Shown here in pieces: positions 23,930 to 31,387 of a stretch of 33,033 nt of DNA. Position 1 is the stretch's first letter, and every line of letters starts with the position of its first letter. The translations under genes were made by a program, and so were the position numbers. The stretch is from a virus. Location of the stretch: the IMG/VR virus record IMGVR_UViG_3300017758_000060, positions 1 to 33,033 of that record; one strand, given 5' to 3'. The notes under the pieces were generated by a model. The model did no database searches. It was not told the origin of the DNA and saw only the letters and a list, made by a program, of their open reading frames with translations.

Positions 23930-23957
23930 AAAGGCGGCCACGGTCGCCTTTTTTTGT
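23930..23957 (+). terminator. Rho-independent terminator after the TRAP-type gene
   Basis: AAAGGCGGCC and GGTCGCCTTT pair with one G-T wobble around a short loop and run directly into a tract of Ts. This is a textbook intrinsic terminator and the only clear one in the window. It isolates the TRAP-type gene from the following operon. Confidence 0.85.
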
Positions 23958-23975
23958 GGCTATTAGAGTGTAAGT

Positions 23976-23983
23976 TAAATATT
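23976..23983 (+). promoter_or_regulatory. Late-type TAAATATT box abutting a start codon
   Basis: TAAATATT lies at 23976-23983, followed by AGT and ATG 23987. With T4 late geometry (start six bases after the last A of TAAATA) transcription would begin exactly at the A of the ATG. It comes straight after the terminator, so a new unit must start here. Confidence 0.45.
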
Positions 23984-23986
23984 AGT

Positions 23987-24577
23987 ATGAAGTTATCTAA
24001 ATATTTAAACTGGCTTGATTCTGAAGAATTCGATTATTATTCAGACACAATAAAATTCGCCGACCACAACCAACCGGGACACACTTTCGTTAAGAATGTG
24101 AGACTACCGCAACTAGACTTCATTAAAAAAATTACCACCCAACCTAGAGCAGATGGCAAGGACCTGGAGAACGTATATACTTACGGTAGACATCCAATGT
24201 TGGATGTATGGGCAGATAAAACGTTTCCAGAATTAAAATACAAGCAGACACTTGTACAACTGCAAAGACCTGGAGACAAAGTGGATCCACATGTTGATAC
24301 CTTACACGGACAAATACGTAGTTGGATTGAAAAGGAACCGGAACTTGGTAATATAGAACACTCCATGGAAAATCCAAATCCAAATTTTAAAGCAAGAAGA
24401 TATTTTATAGGTGTGGAAGACCATGTCGCAGGACAAATGTTCAAACTAAACAATGTAGAATGGATATGGAAGAAAGGAGATACCATATCTCTGAATGTGT
24501 GGCGTGGTGTACATAATACTTTCAATGCAAGTAATGTGGATAGATACATAATAAAAATTACAGGATTAGAAAAATGA
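23987..24577 (+). CDS. 2-oxoglutarate/Fe(II) oxygenase-like protein
   Basis: A 196-aa protein with a double-stranded beta-helix signature. HVD (His102-x-Asp104) and a distal His176 (RGVHNTF) would bind iron, and Arg186 (DRYIIKITG) sits where 2-oxoglutarate is held. YFIGVEDHVAGQMF forms the middle strands. Such enzymes hydroxylate proteins, nucleotides or small molecules; the substrate is unknown. I start at ATG 23987, because an in-frame TTG at 23954 lies in the T-tract of the upstream terminator. It overlaps the methyltransferase-like gene by four bases (ATGA). Confidence 0.7.
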   Translation: MKLSKYLNWLDSEEFDYYSDTIKFADHNQPGHTFVKNVRLPQLDFIKKITTQPRADGKDLENVYTYGRHPMLDVWADKTFPELKYKQTLVQLQRPGDKVDPHVDTLHGQIRSWIEKEPELGNIEHSMENPNPNFKARRYFIGVEDHVAGQMFKLNNVEWIWKKGDTISLNVWRGVHNTFNASNVDRYIIKITGLEK

Positions 24578-25194
24578 ACCTAGAAAAAATATGGCATCAG
24601 TTCTCCCCTAGGCAGTACAGTTATCTAGGCGACATTGTTGGAAATTCAAGTGCCAAGAGTGTTTGTGAAATAGGAGCGTTCTGTGGCGGCGTTGCTAGGG
24701 CAGTATGGCAAGGAATAAAAGATACGGATAAAGAATTATATCTTATAGACAACTATGCATTTCTTCCAGAGCGTTTTAGAAAACATTTCTTCAAAGCAGT
24801 AAAGAAAACTATATCAAACAGCGACAGGATACACATGCTGTTGGAAAACAGTCACGAGTACGACTGGACAAAGCACGACTTCTTAATATTTTCTCATGCG
24901 GATTTTGATCATATGGAAAAAGATTTTGACCGACTGTTAGATTCAAAAGTAAAATGGGTAGCACTCGATTTGCCCAAGGGTTGTTTCAAGAGAACAGCAA
25001 AAATGCTAGATGCAATTACAAACAAAAAATTATTCCCCAGTTATTATGTCGACGGTATGATAATCTGCGGGCCGACGACTCCTTGCACTTTGCCTACACA
25101 AGAAGGAACTTTTCTAGGACACAAGGTAAGATATGTTGAAAAGAAAAAAGGTTCATACAACAAAGCAGTAGAAGACATAGTAAAAAATTTGTAA
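24574..25194 (+). CDS. Class I SAM-dependent methyltransferase-like protein
   Basis: A 206-aa protein. SVCEIGAFCGGVARAVW (about 29-45) is a motif I-like Gly-rich SAM loop. KELYLIDNYAFLP (about 53-65) ends in the acidic residue expected to hold the SAM ribose, and HDFLIFSHADFDHMEKDFDRLL (about 99-120) and VKWVALDLPKGCF follow in Rossmann order. This fits the Methyltransf_24-like group, which often acts in sugar and natural-product loci. Substrate unknown. It is coupled to the oxygenase-like gene upstream and to the radical SAM gene downstream (TAATG). Confidence 0.6.
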   Translation: MNLEKIWHQFSPRQYSYLGDIVGNSSAKSVCEIGAFCGGVARAVWQGIKDTDKELYLIDNYAFLPERFRKHFFKAVKKTISNSDRIHMLLENSHEYDWTKHDFLIFSHADFDHMEKDFDRLLDSKVKWVALDLPKGCFKRTAKMLDAITNKKLFPSYYVDGMIICGPTTPCTLPTQEGTFLGHKVRYVEKKKGSYNKAVEDIVKNL

Positions 25195-26369
25195 TGACTA
25201 AATGTAATCGGCCAACGTTGGATGTAACAATATCACCTGACGGTAATTTTAGAATTTGTTGTTACGGTACTACGTTGGGAAACATCGAGGGACAAACCAT
25301 ACGAGAATTTTTCAACAGTGATGCAGTAAAAGAAATCAGCAATACTTTGAACAGTGGCACACGTCATTCTTACTGTTCTGCATGTTGGAACCTCGAGGAC
25401 CTAGGACATGATTCTTATAGATTAGTAAGCGAGCCTTACAAAAGCGAAGGAGGATTTCCTGCCATGCTTGATATAAAATTTAATAATATTTGCAATCTTG
25501 CTTGTAAAATGTGTGACCCTGTGTCGTCAAGCAAACTTGCTACCGAATGGAAACAACTAGGGTGGACAGATCAAAACACACCTTATCTAGACACAAATTC
25601 AAAAACAATATTGCCGGATTGGCAAAATACAAATTATCAAACTAACAAAATTAATAAGATATGGGATGAAATTATAGACAATATAAAATTTGTAAAAAGA
25701 ATAAAGTTTACAGGAGGCGAACCATTCATGACCAAAGAAATATTACAATTTCTTAAACGTATTCCTGTTGAGGACAGAAAACATATAGATCTTGCATGGA
25801 CCACAAACGGTACACAAGACTTGAGTATTTGGGAATCGACTCTGCTGACTTTTAAAAAAAATAGGATAGGAATAAGTTGCGATGGCGAGCAGGACACATA
25901 CAACTACATAAGATATCCTGGTACTTGGACAGAATGGCTAGAAAGTTCAAAAAAAATAATGGACAAATATCAATCACATATAAATTTTACAGTCACAGTT
26001 TTTAATATCTTTAATTTAAAAAAATTTGTTTCCTGGGCAAAAACAAACGGTTATCTGAACAAACTTAGATTTGCATATGAAAATATTCCTCTAGTATATG
26101 CTCCAATGGTACTGCCTAGATACCTACGTGTAAGAGCGGTAGAAGACATAATGTATGCAATAAAGAACATGGACAAGTCAGAAGTAAGAATGCAACTACG
26201 TGCTATTGCAGATCACTTGCACAGTATCAACGATGATGTACATGACAAACACTGGCATCATTTTCTCAAGATCACACACCAACAAGACAAGCACAGGGAT
26301 ATGAGCATAGCAAACATATGGCCCGATGTGCCAGAAATTCGAGAGCGTAAATTACCAAATACAGCGTAA
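25194..26369 (+). CDS. Radical SAM protein with N-terminal twitch/SPASM-like cysteines, copy 1
   Basis: A 391-aa protein. CNLACKMC (C100, C104, C107) is the CxxxCxxC cluster motif for the SAM-cleaving [4Fe-4S] centre; FTGGEPFMTKE (GGEP 174-177) and DLAWTTNGTQ follow as expected. Before it, C4, C22, C23, C61 and C64 (ICCYG, CSACWNLEDLGHDSYR) look like an auxiliary iron-sulfur site of the twitch/SPASM type placed N-terminally. Such enzymes modify peptides, sugars or tRNA by radical chemistry. It follows the oxygenase and methyltransferase genes with tight coupling. Substrate unknown. Confidence 0.85.
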   Translation: MTKCNRPTLDVTISPDGNFRICCYGTTLGNIEGQTIREFFNSDAVKEISNTLNSGTRHSYCSACWNLEDLGHDSYRLVSEPYKSEGGFPAMLDIKFNNICNLACKMCDPVSSSKLATEWKQLGWTDQNTPYLDTNSKTILPDWQNTNYQTNKINKIWDEIIDNIKFVKRIKFTGGEPFMTKEILQFLKRIPVEDRKHIDLAWTTNGTQDLSIWESTLLTFKKNRIGISCDGEQDTYNYIRYPGTWTEWLESSKKIMDKYQSHINFTVTVFNIFNLKKFVSWAKTNGYLNKLRFAYENIPLVYAPMVLPRYLRVRAVEDIMYAIKNMDKSEVRMQLRAIADHLHSINDDVHDKHWHHFLKITHQQDKHRDMSIANIWPDVPEIRERKLPNTA

Positions 26370-26378
26370 GTTAAGAAA

Positions 26379-26393
26379 TAACGCGAAGCGTTA
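26379..26393. repeat. Very short stable hairpin with GCGAAGC core
   Basis: TAACGC-GAA-GCGTTA forms a perfect 6-bp stem with a GAA loop, and its centre is GCGAAGC, known as an exceptionally stable DNA mini-hairpin. It lies just after the first radical SAM gene. No T-tract follows on the plus strand, so it is not a standard terminator. Confidence 0.6.
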
Positions 26394-26433
26394 AAAAGCG
26401 TAAAGCAGGCCTGACCTGAACGATAATTACCTT

Positions 26434-26445
26434 TATAAATGGGAG
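26434..26445 (+). promoter_or_regulatory. Late-like TATAAATG box and ribosome-binding site before a 58-aa frame
   Basis: TATAAATG (26434-26441) matches seven of eight bases of the T4 late consensus. It is followed at once by GGGAG (26441-26445), seven bases before ATG 26453. The 83-base spacer otherwise holds only the GCGAAGC hairpin. Confidence 0.4.
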
Positions 26446-26452
26446 TTACACA

Positions 26453-26629
26453 ATGGGCATACACTACGACTACAAGAGCACCAGGGGTGACAAGAAATTA
26501 CGTAAGCAACAGGAACGTGAGGAGCGAAGGCGTAAGAAGAAGCAGACAACAGTTGCCAAGCAAGACGAGTACACTGTGCCAGAAGACGTGGTGCTGACTC
26601 TGGACATGATCACGGACCCCAATAAATGA
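26453..26629 (+). CDS. 58-aa charged hypothetical protein next to a radical SAM gene
   Basis: The frame starts MGIHYDYKSTRGDKKLRKQQ, continues with a very basic stretch (EREERRRKKKQ), and ends with an acidic/hydrophobic tail (YTVPEDVVLTLDMITDPNK). GGGAG lies seven bases before the ATG, and the TGA overlaps the ATG of the next radical SAM gene (ATGA), so it is a good gene by context. It shares the raised GC content of that gene. A precursor-peptide role for radical SAM modification is conceivable but unsupported: there is no Cys, and no typical leader/core boundary. Confidence 0.6.
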   Translation: MGIHYDYKSTRGDKKLRKQQEREERRRKKKQTTVAKQDEYTVPEDVVLTLDMITDPNK

Positions 26630-27642
26630 TAAATCAGAGACTGTTTGACAGATACAACATCGACACCAACAAGGACCTCAAGTTAAAGAACATGTGTCCA
26701 CGTCCCAAGGACACAATACTGATCGACAAGATGGGATCGTGTTACGCCTGTGAATGCCAGTCATGGTTGCCACAGAGCATAGGTAACCTGCAGATCAAGT
26801 CCTTGTCAGACATCATAGGCAACGACATGCACCAGCACTTGCAGGGATCGATCGCGGATGGCACGTACCGTTACTGCAACGAACACCAGTGTTCCTATCT
26901 CAAGAGTTCTGTATTGCATGGCCAGCCGGATCGCATACAGCACCTGAGATTGGCCATAGACGACAGTTGCAATCTGCGTTGTCCCAGTTGTCGGAAGGGC
27001 CTGGTATTCCACAAGGAGGGCTCCGCATACAACCTGGGCATCAAACTCGCGGACAGCATCAACGACTGGTTGTACGATTACCCGCACCCCATACAGGTGC
27101 ACATAGGTTCGGATGGTGATCCATTCGCTTCACACGTGTACAGGCACTTCATGGAGCAGACCCCCGAGCGTGACAACATCAAGTACAGCATACTGACCAA
27201 TGCACTGATGATCAAAGATTTTTCTCATCGCGTTCCCTACGTGATCCGGAACCTCAAGGAACTGGGAGTGAGCATAGATGGTGCCACCAGGGAGACCTAT
27301 GAGAAACTGCGACTGGGTGGCAGGTGGGAAAAGATCAACGAGAACCTCCAACACATCTCTGAACTGAAGGACAAGCACGGATTCCGATTCATCATGCACT
27401 ACGTGGTACAGAAGGACAACTACCACGAGATGGAAGACATAGTGCTGTTGGGTGAAAAGTACAACGCCGATCGTGTTTGGTTCAGCAGGATACAGGACTG
27501 GAACACATGGGGCAATTTCGCTGAACACAACATATTCGACACGCAACATCCACAGCACAACGATTACAGGACATGCCTGGACAAACTTGTCAAACTAAAC
27601 AGCAATATAGTAGAAGAAGCGACCCTAAGACAACTGCATTAG
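26626..27642 (+). CDS. Radical SAM protein with N-terminal cysteine cluster, copy 2 (GC-rich)
   Basis: A 338-aa protein. CNLRCPSC (C115, C119, C122) is the radical SAM cluster. Upstream cysteines C24, C39, C42, C44, C84 and C89 (SCYACECQSW, CNEHQC) suggest an auxiliary cluster. The GGEP position reads GSDGDPF, a departure from the other two copies. LGVSIDGATRETYEKLR is a typical radical SAM strand. Codon choice is strikingly GC-rich compared with neighbours, which points to recent acquisition together with the 58-aa frame. The substrate is not visible. The last 18 bases overlap the opposite-strand gene. Confidence 0.85.
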   Translation: MINQRLFDRYNIDTNKDLKLKNMCPRPKDTILIDKMGSCYACECQSWLPQSIGNLQIKSLSDIIGNDMHQHLQGSIADGTYRYCNEHQCSYLKSSVLHGQPDRIQHLRLAIDDSCNLRCPSCRKGLVFHKEGSAYNLGIKLADSINDWLYDYPHPIQVHIGSDGDPFASHVYRHFMEQTPERDNIKYSILTNALMIKDFSHRVPYVIRNLKELGVSIDGATRETYEKLRLGGRWEKINENLQHISELKDKHGFRFIMHYVVQKDNYHEMEDIVLLGEKYNADRVWFSRIQDWNTWGNFAEHNIFDTQHPQHNDYRTCLDKLVKLNSNIVEEATLRQLH

Positions 27643-28245
27643 GTCTAGAGGATCTTTCATTGGCATCGTGGCCAACATGATCCTAGGATACTTTGCATCG
27701 GGTCCGGGCATCACTCTGTGTGGGATCAAACTGTTGAACACTATGGGACATCGGTGCATGTTGTAGGCAACACGTAACGGATACAAGGTATCCACTGTTT
27801 CGTGTATGCTGGCAAGGTTGTAACACGCCTTGCCACTGAAATCGTTGATCTCCTCTGGAAATTTTTCTAGTTCATCAATGGGTATGTCATACCATTCTGT
27901 GTACACGTCGTCGGTGTTGAGTATGGGGAAATTTATTTTGAAGTTACGTTCCGGAGAACCATGGTGCAGTGCGAATCCTCCTGTCATGGATTCGGTCAAC
28001 ACTCCCACTGTTATCTCCTGCACAGGGATCTTCACGTGTCTAAAATACTTTATCAGTGCCGGACACGACCTTGCCATGCTCTTGTAATCTATTTGCATCC
28101 AGAATCCCTCAGACGTTTTGTCGTCTAAGAAATCAGTATTTTTTTCTACCCACTGCAGAACTTCTTTCTGAATATCTTTTAGATTGTATACAGGCAGTTC
28201 ATGTACTGCTTTATGTTTTGTTTGATCTCCTAAATAATCAATCAT
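27625..28245 (-). CDS. Double-stranded beta-helix (2OG-oxygenase/cupin-like) protein
   Basis: A 206-aa protein. The core reads GGFALHHGSPERNFKINFPILNTDDVYTEWYDI (about 88-120), then a strand region ending VFNSLIPHRVMPGPDAKYPRIMLATMP (about 169-195). A distal His followed by Arg on neighbouring strands is the arrangement of 2OG/Fe(II) oxygenases. The proximal HxD is not clear (HHGS instead), so activity is uncertain. Phage proteins of this general look are common next to sugar- or amino-acid-modifying genes. It reads away from the SDR gene across a 43-base spacer containing a long inverted repeat. Confidence 0.5.
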   Translation of the reverse strand: MIDYLGDQTKHKAVHELPVYNLKDIQKEVLQWVEKNTDFLDDKTSEGFWMQIDYKSMARSCPALIKYFRHVKIPVQEITVGVLTESMTGGFALHHGSPERNFKINFPILNTDDVYTEWYDIPIDELEKFPEEINDFSGKACYNLASIHETVDTLYPLRVAYNMHRCPIVFNSLIPHRVMPGPDAKYPRIMLATMPMKDPLDLMQLS

Positions 28246-28290
28246 TTGAAATATTTATAGGAGCCCTATCTGTGATTAAATATTTCAAAT
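28244..28290. repeat. 14-bp perfect inverted repeat carrying divergent promoter boxes and both start codons
   Basis: ATTTGAAATATTTA (28244-28257) and TAAATATTTCAAAT (28277-28290) are exact inverted copies around a 19-base centre. Each arm reads TAAATATTTCAAATG toward its own gene, so both divergent genes begin with the same sequence. The minus arm extends to an exact TATAAATA (28259-28252). It looks like a symmetric bidirectional late promoter. Confidence 0.7.
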
Positions 28291-28810
28291 GAAGATAGCA
28301 ATCACAGGACACAAAAAAGGAATAGGACAGGAATTCGCCAAGCAACTCTCAGCCAAAGGACATGAGATAGTCGGTCTTTCTCGAAGTGACGGTGAGAACA
28401 TACGAAGAACGGCACACTCGGCATCACTGATAGAACCTTGTGACCTTCTTATAAACAACGCAATTAGTTTTTACGCACAAACTGAACTGCTATTCGAAGT
28501 GTGGCATAGATGGAAAGAGTCTGATAAGAAACACTACATCTGGAATATATCTACTGAACTGTGTCTAGAGGAAAACGATATACCCCTCAACGGGCTGACC
28601 ATGAGAGAATCCATGCAATACAGGAATCAAAAAATGGCGTTGGAGTTGGCACACAAACAGTTGAACGCTCAACAGAGCAACACACAAATGACCTTATTGA
28701 GACCGGGCAGTATCAAAACTCAAACGTTCAGTGATCCAAACGGCATAACAGCAGAGGAATATGTTAGCAGTGTGTTGTCTACCATAGATCTAGATGAAAC
28801 GGTGGATTAA
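28289..28810 (+). CDS. Short-chain dehydrogenase/reductase, short form
   Basis: A 173-aa protein with SDR hallmarks: TGHKKGIG (6-13) as the nucleotide loop, LLINNA (53-58), Ser88 in WNISTE, and Tyr111-x3-Lys115 (YRNQKMALE) completing the catalytic set. RPGSIKT follows in the usual place. It is much shorter than a typical 250-residue SDR; deletions seem to lie between the loop and NNA. It oxidises or reduces a hydroxyl/keto group with NAD(P), and nucleotide sugars are possible substrates given the context. It overlaps the next gene by 17 bases. Confidence 0.8.
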   Translation: MKIAITGHKKGIGQEFAKQLSAKGHEIVGLSRSDGENIRRTAHSASLIEPCDLLINNAISFYAQTELLFEVWHRWKESDKKHYIWNISTELCLEENDIPLNGLTMRESMQYRNQKMALELAHKQLNAQQSNTQMTLLRPGSIKTQTFSDPNGITAEEYVSSVLSTIDLDETVD

Positions 28811-29357
28811 ACTTCTAGATGCTGATTGCAGAGTGGTGAGGATCAAAAACGAATGGGTCTACCCTATCTTCAAGAATGCTTTCACAAGTCTAGAGACAGT
28901 GTCTGAACAGGAAATATTCAATGAGGAAATTTCACAATGCCAAAGCATAGTGGTGTTCCTCAGAAACCAAGAACAGCGATTTGTTACAGGGGTTGGAGAA
29001 TACTTAGACAACAGCAACAACATGAATCGTAGTCACACAGTGAACGGCATGCCAGGGAAGGTACAGCAAGAAATGATAGATAAAATTCTTGATGGACAAA
29101 TTTTGGACAGGCATTTCTGTCCACAGGCAGTATGGCTGTTGCATCTTTCTAAATATTTTCAAGGCACAGTTTTCATAAAAGATATGTCACAGGCAAAACA
29201 CTACACACCGTTAACGATGAAGGCAGGCAAATATATAAATTTTAAATTAAAGGTGCCGGAGTTCTATTTGTCAGATGATAAAAAATTAGAGAAGTTCATA
29301 GGAAAAAAAATTAACATACAGTCGATTGTAAAGGAGTTTGACAGTGTATTGTCCTAG
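28794..29357 (+). CDS. Sulfotransferase-like (family 2 type) protein
   Basis: A 187-aa protein. WVYPIFKNAFTSLE (about 21-34) resembles the 5'-phosphosulfate loop of sulfotransferase-2 proteins (PIxKNAxTS). SIVVFLRNQEQRFVTGVGEY (51-70) resembles their FVRDPxxRFxSGY strand and helix, though the Asp-Pro pair is replaced by Asn-Gln. That change in the PAPS 3'-phosphate region could mean altered or lost activity. It sits between the SDR and a radical SAM gene, overlapping both. A diverged P-loop protein with another role is the alternative. Confidence 0.5.
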   Translation: MKRWIKLLDADCRVVRIKNEWVYPIFKNAFTSLETVSEQEIFNEEISQCQSIVVFLRNQEQRFVTGVGEYLDNSNNMNRSHTVNGMPGKVQQEMIDKILDGQILDRHFCPQAVWLLHLSKYFQGTVFIKDMSQAKHYTPLTMKAGKYINFKLKVPEFYLSDDKKLEKFIGKKINIQSIVKEFDSVLS

Positions 29358-30387
29358 ACTAAAACACTTTGTAAGGCTTAACCAAGATGGTTCTATAGGC
29401 AAGTGCGGACACATGGTCAATGCAGTAGGATTCAAAACATTTGACGAACTAGACAAAAGCAAATGGCTAAATGACCTCGAGGACACTATGTCAAAGGACG
29501 AGTGGCCGGAGGAGTGTGTGCGTTGTAAACAAACAGAAGAAATAAACGGAGAAAGTGTAAGGACCAAAAGCATAGACAGACATAAAATATTACATCCACG
29601 TAAGGATGATTACCTTGTTGTTGGGGGTGTGTTGGACAACATATGTAACAGTGCTTGTCAGTCTTGTAACGCGGGCCTGAGTACCAAGATAGGTAGTCTA
29701 CAGTCAAAGAAATACACACGTGTGAACAACTACGAAACTTTTTGGAAACTACCACAGAACAGGATACTGGAAGTAGATGTCAACGGAGGCGAACCCACCG
29801 CAAGTAAGAATTACAAAAAAATTTTAGCCAACCTTCCTGTTAACACAAAAATAGTAAGGATGAACACCAATGGTTCAAGAATGATCAAAGAACTTGAGGG
29901 TATACTTAGAAACAGAACAATGGTCATAGTAACTTTGAGCTTTGATGGTACAGGTGACGTGCATGACTATGTACGTTGGCCCATTAAATGGAAGAACTAC
30001 ATTAAGAGTGTTGTCGCATATAAAAATTTACAAAAACAATACCCATTGTTGAAATTAAACTGTTGGACAACTGTAAGCAGTTTGAACGTTGAGAACTTAC
30101 CCGGCATATTAGATTTTGTAACAGAACAAGGGTTGGATCACAACTGGGCGTTTTTAAATGACCCAGATGCCTTGAATGTAAAATATAAAAACAAGTTTAC
30201 TGTAAGTGCTAAAAAAAAATTAAGCAAGTCTTCCTACAGTGTTTGTAGAGATATAGCAAAAAAGATAGCAGTCGACCAAGACAATAGCAAACTGCTTGAA
30301 TACTTTATTAAGAGACAGGATACGTTGCGTAATATATCTATAGATGATTATTTTAACTTAGAACCTAGTTGTTTTAAAAACAGTTGA
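29344..30387 (+). CDS. Radical SAM protein with N-terminal twitch/SPASM-like cysteines, copy 3
   Basis: A 347-aa protein. CNSACQSC (C101, C105, C108) is the cluster motif, with VNGGEPTASKNY (GGEP 148-151) and VRMNTNGSRM after it. N-terminal C3, C21, C58 and C61 (CGHMVNAVGFKTFDEL, ECVRCKQTEEINGESVR) parallel copy 1. I choose GTG 29344: AAGGAG at 29331-29336 is seven bases upstream, whereas the in-frame TTG at 29338 would leave only one base. It overlaps the sulfotransferase-like gene, and its last 40 bases overlap the SGNH gene on the other strand. Substrate unknown. Confidence 0.85.
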   Translation: MYCPRLKHFVRLNQDGSIGKCGHMVNAVGFKTFDELDKSKWLNDLEDTMSKDEWPEECVRCKQTEEINGESVRTKSIDRHKILHPRKDDYLVVGGVLDNICNSACQSCNAGLSTKIGSLQSKKYTRVNNYETFWKLPQNRILEVDVNGGEPTASKNYKKILANLPVNTKIVRMNTNGSRMIKELEGILRNRTMVIVTLSFDGTGDVHDYVRWPIKWKNYIKSVVAYKNLQKQYPLLKLNCWTTVSSLNVENLPGILDFVTEQGLDHNWAFLNDPDALNVKYKNKFTVSAKKKLSKSSYSVCRDIAKKIAVDQDNSKLLEYFIKRQDTLRNISIDDYFNLEPSCFKNS

Positions 30388-31067
30388 GCAAAACGTTCAT
30401 GATGTTCTACCCCGTAGTGTACACCATCCCCGGCTAGGCTTGGGTCCTTATACTGTTGTCTTTGTTCGAACCTATCCCAATATGGCCAACAGTTTTTAAT
30501 TGTGTAATGTTCTAATACATTTGGTCCTTTGATATACTCATGGTATGATTCTTGTGCAAAGCAATGTAATAAGGTTGCATCGTTCTTTTCCGCATACTTT
30601 TCCACAAAGAAAACATTCTTGAGGAAGTTATGTTTGTCAGTATGTTCGTTTTCATTCTTAAGTTCTTCGTCATAACTCATCATACTCTGTGGGTACGTGT
30701 GCAACTTTTCCCTGCGACTCCAGAAAGGCCAGCACACAATTATTATCCTAGGGTCTAATAATTTCTCACAACCATACAATATCCTTGTTACCTTGTCGGC
30801 ACTTGCACCAGGCTGACCTAGATTCCAATACCTTAATCTTTTTGTATTGTGCTGTGATATAAAATGAACCCAGTGCTCATTGTCGGCATTGCCTTGTCCA
30901 AAGGTATGACTGCATCCAAGCACAACAACATTCTTCTTGCCCTCCGGCATTGGATCCCATTCGGGACATCGGTATCCGGAAGAATTTACTTTGTAGTCTT
31001 TAAGCGGTGGGCGATCCATTGCAACACTGACCGGCAGTTCTCTATCTGTGTAGTAACCGTATTTCAT
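30348..31067 (-). CDS. SGNH/GDSL-type hydrolase-like protein, second copy
   Basis: A 239-aa protein. VVVLGCSHTFGQG (47-59; nucleophile candidate Ser53), a Gly/Asn block WNLGQPGASADK (about 81-92), and DGVHYGVEHHERF near the C-terminus (Asp and His of the triad) fit SGNH hydrolases. The block-III Asn is not obvious (IIVCWPFWSRRE instead). Similar phage proteins occur among sugar-modifying genes. It is only distantly like the SGNH protein at 3743-4432. It is the last gene of a minus-strand unit that begins with three tRNA genes, and it shares one base with the gene upstream. Confidence 0.7.
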   Translation of the reverse strand: MKYGYYTDRELPVSVAMDRPPLKDYKVNSSGYRCPEWDPMPEGKKNVVVLGCSHTFGQGNADNEHWVHFISQHNTKRLRYWNLGQPGASADKVTRILYGCEKLLDPRIIIVCWPFWSRREKLHTYPQSMMSYDEELKNENEHTDKHNFLKNVFFVEKYAEKNDATLLHCFAQESYHEYIKGPNVLEHYTIKNCWPYWDRFEQRQQYKDPSLAGDGVHYGVEHHERFAQLFLKQLGSKLK

Positions 31068-31369
31068 TATGAACTACCTTTTGATAAATTGATCTGCTGG
31101 TTGATCCTATGCGATATGTACAGTTCCATGAATCCCATCCGGCCTTTGCGTCCGAACATAGTAGGATATTTCATCTTGGCCAACATAAGATACTTCTCAT
31201 CTGCATAACAGTCTAGTCTGTGTTTGTGTTTGGGATATCTAAATTCCAATGCTTTTTTATTCCAAAGATATTTGCAGAATTTTGATTCGTCTAGTAGCAT
31301 CTGTTCTGCCAACGTTGGTGGAATGTTTTCTCTGTGTTCTTTTAATTTAATGGAATAAAATTTCTTCAC
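31067..31369 (-). CDS. 100-aa hypothetical protein with GTG start
   Basis: A basic protein (MKKFYSIKLKEHRENIPPTLAEQMLLDE and onward) with aromatic and Cys residues in the middle (SKFCKYLWNKKALEFRYPKHKHR). There is no recognised domain. The GTG start at 31369 lies inside an 8-bp inverted repeat. Initiation at the next Met (about residue 24) would lose a well-formed N-terminus. It lies 22 bases downstream of tRNA-Glu on the same strand and is coupled to the SGNH gene, so it is probably carried on the tRNA transcript. Confidence 0.55.
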   Translation of the reverse strand: MKKFYSIKLKEHRENIPPTLAEQMLLDESKFCKYLWNKKALEFRYPKHKHRLDCYADEKYLMLAKMKYPTMFGRKGRMGFMELYISHRINQQINLSKGSS

Positions 31370-31387
31370 ACAATTAATTATTGTGTG
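31367..31387. repeat. Inverted repeat CACACAAT-N5-ATTGTGTG over the GTG start
   Basis: Two perfect 8-bp arms (31367-31374 and 31380-31387) flank a five-base loop. The left arm contains the start codon of the minus-strand gene at 31369. As RNA it could fold and hide that start, or mark the 3' processing boundary of tRNA-Glu, which ends five bases away. Confidence 0.55.

Noticed and set aside
23954-23986. TTG start 33 bases upstream for the oxygenase-like gene
   Set aside because: It lies within the T-tract of the terminator, and the leader (MWLLECKLNIS) adds nothing to the fold. ATG 23987 is preferred.
26453-26629. RiPP precursor peptide for the adjacent radical SAM enzyme
   Set aside because: Position and size fit, but there is no cysteine, no repeated core and no typical leader motif. 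Kept as a hypothetical protein only.
27130-27558. 142-codon minus-strand open frame in the GC-rich island
   Set aside because: It lies entirely antisense to the radical SAM gene, whose motifs are clear, and its residues look like a translation shadow caused by raised GC at third positions.
29338-29343. TTG start for the third radical SAM gene
   Set aside because: It is one base from AAGGAG, too close for initiation. GTG 29344 has proper seven-base spacing.
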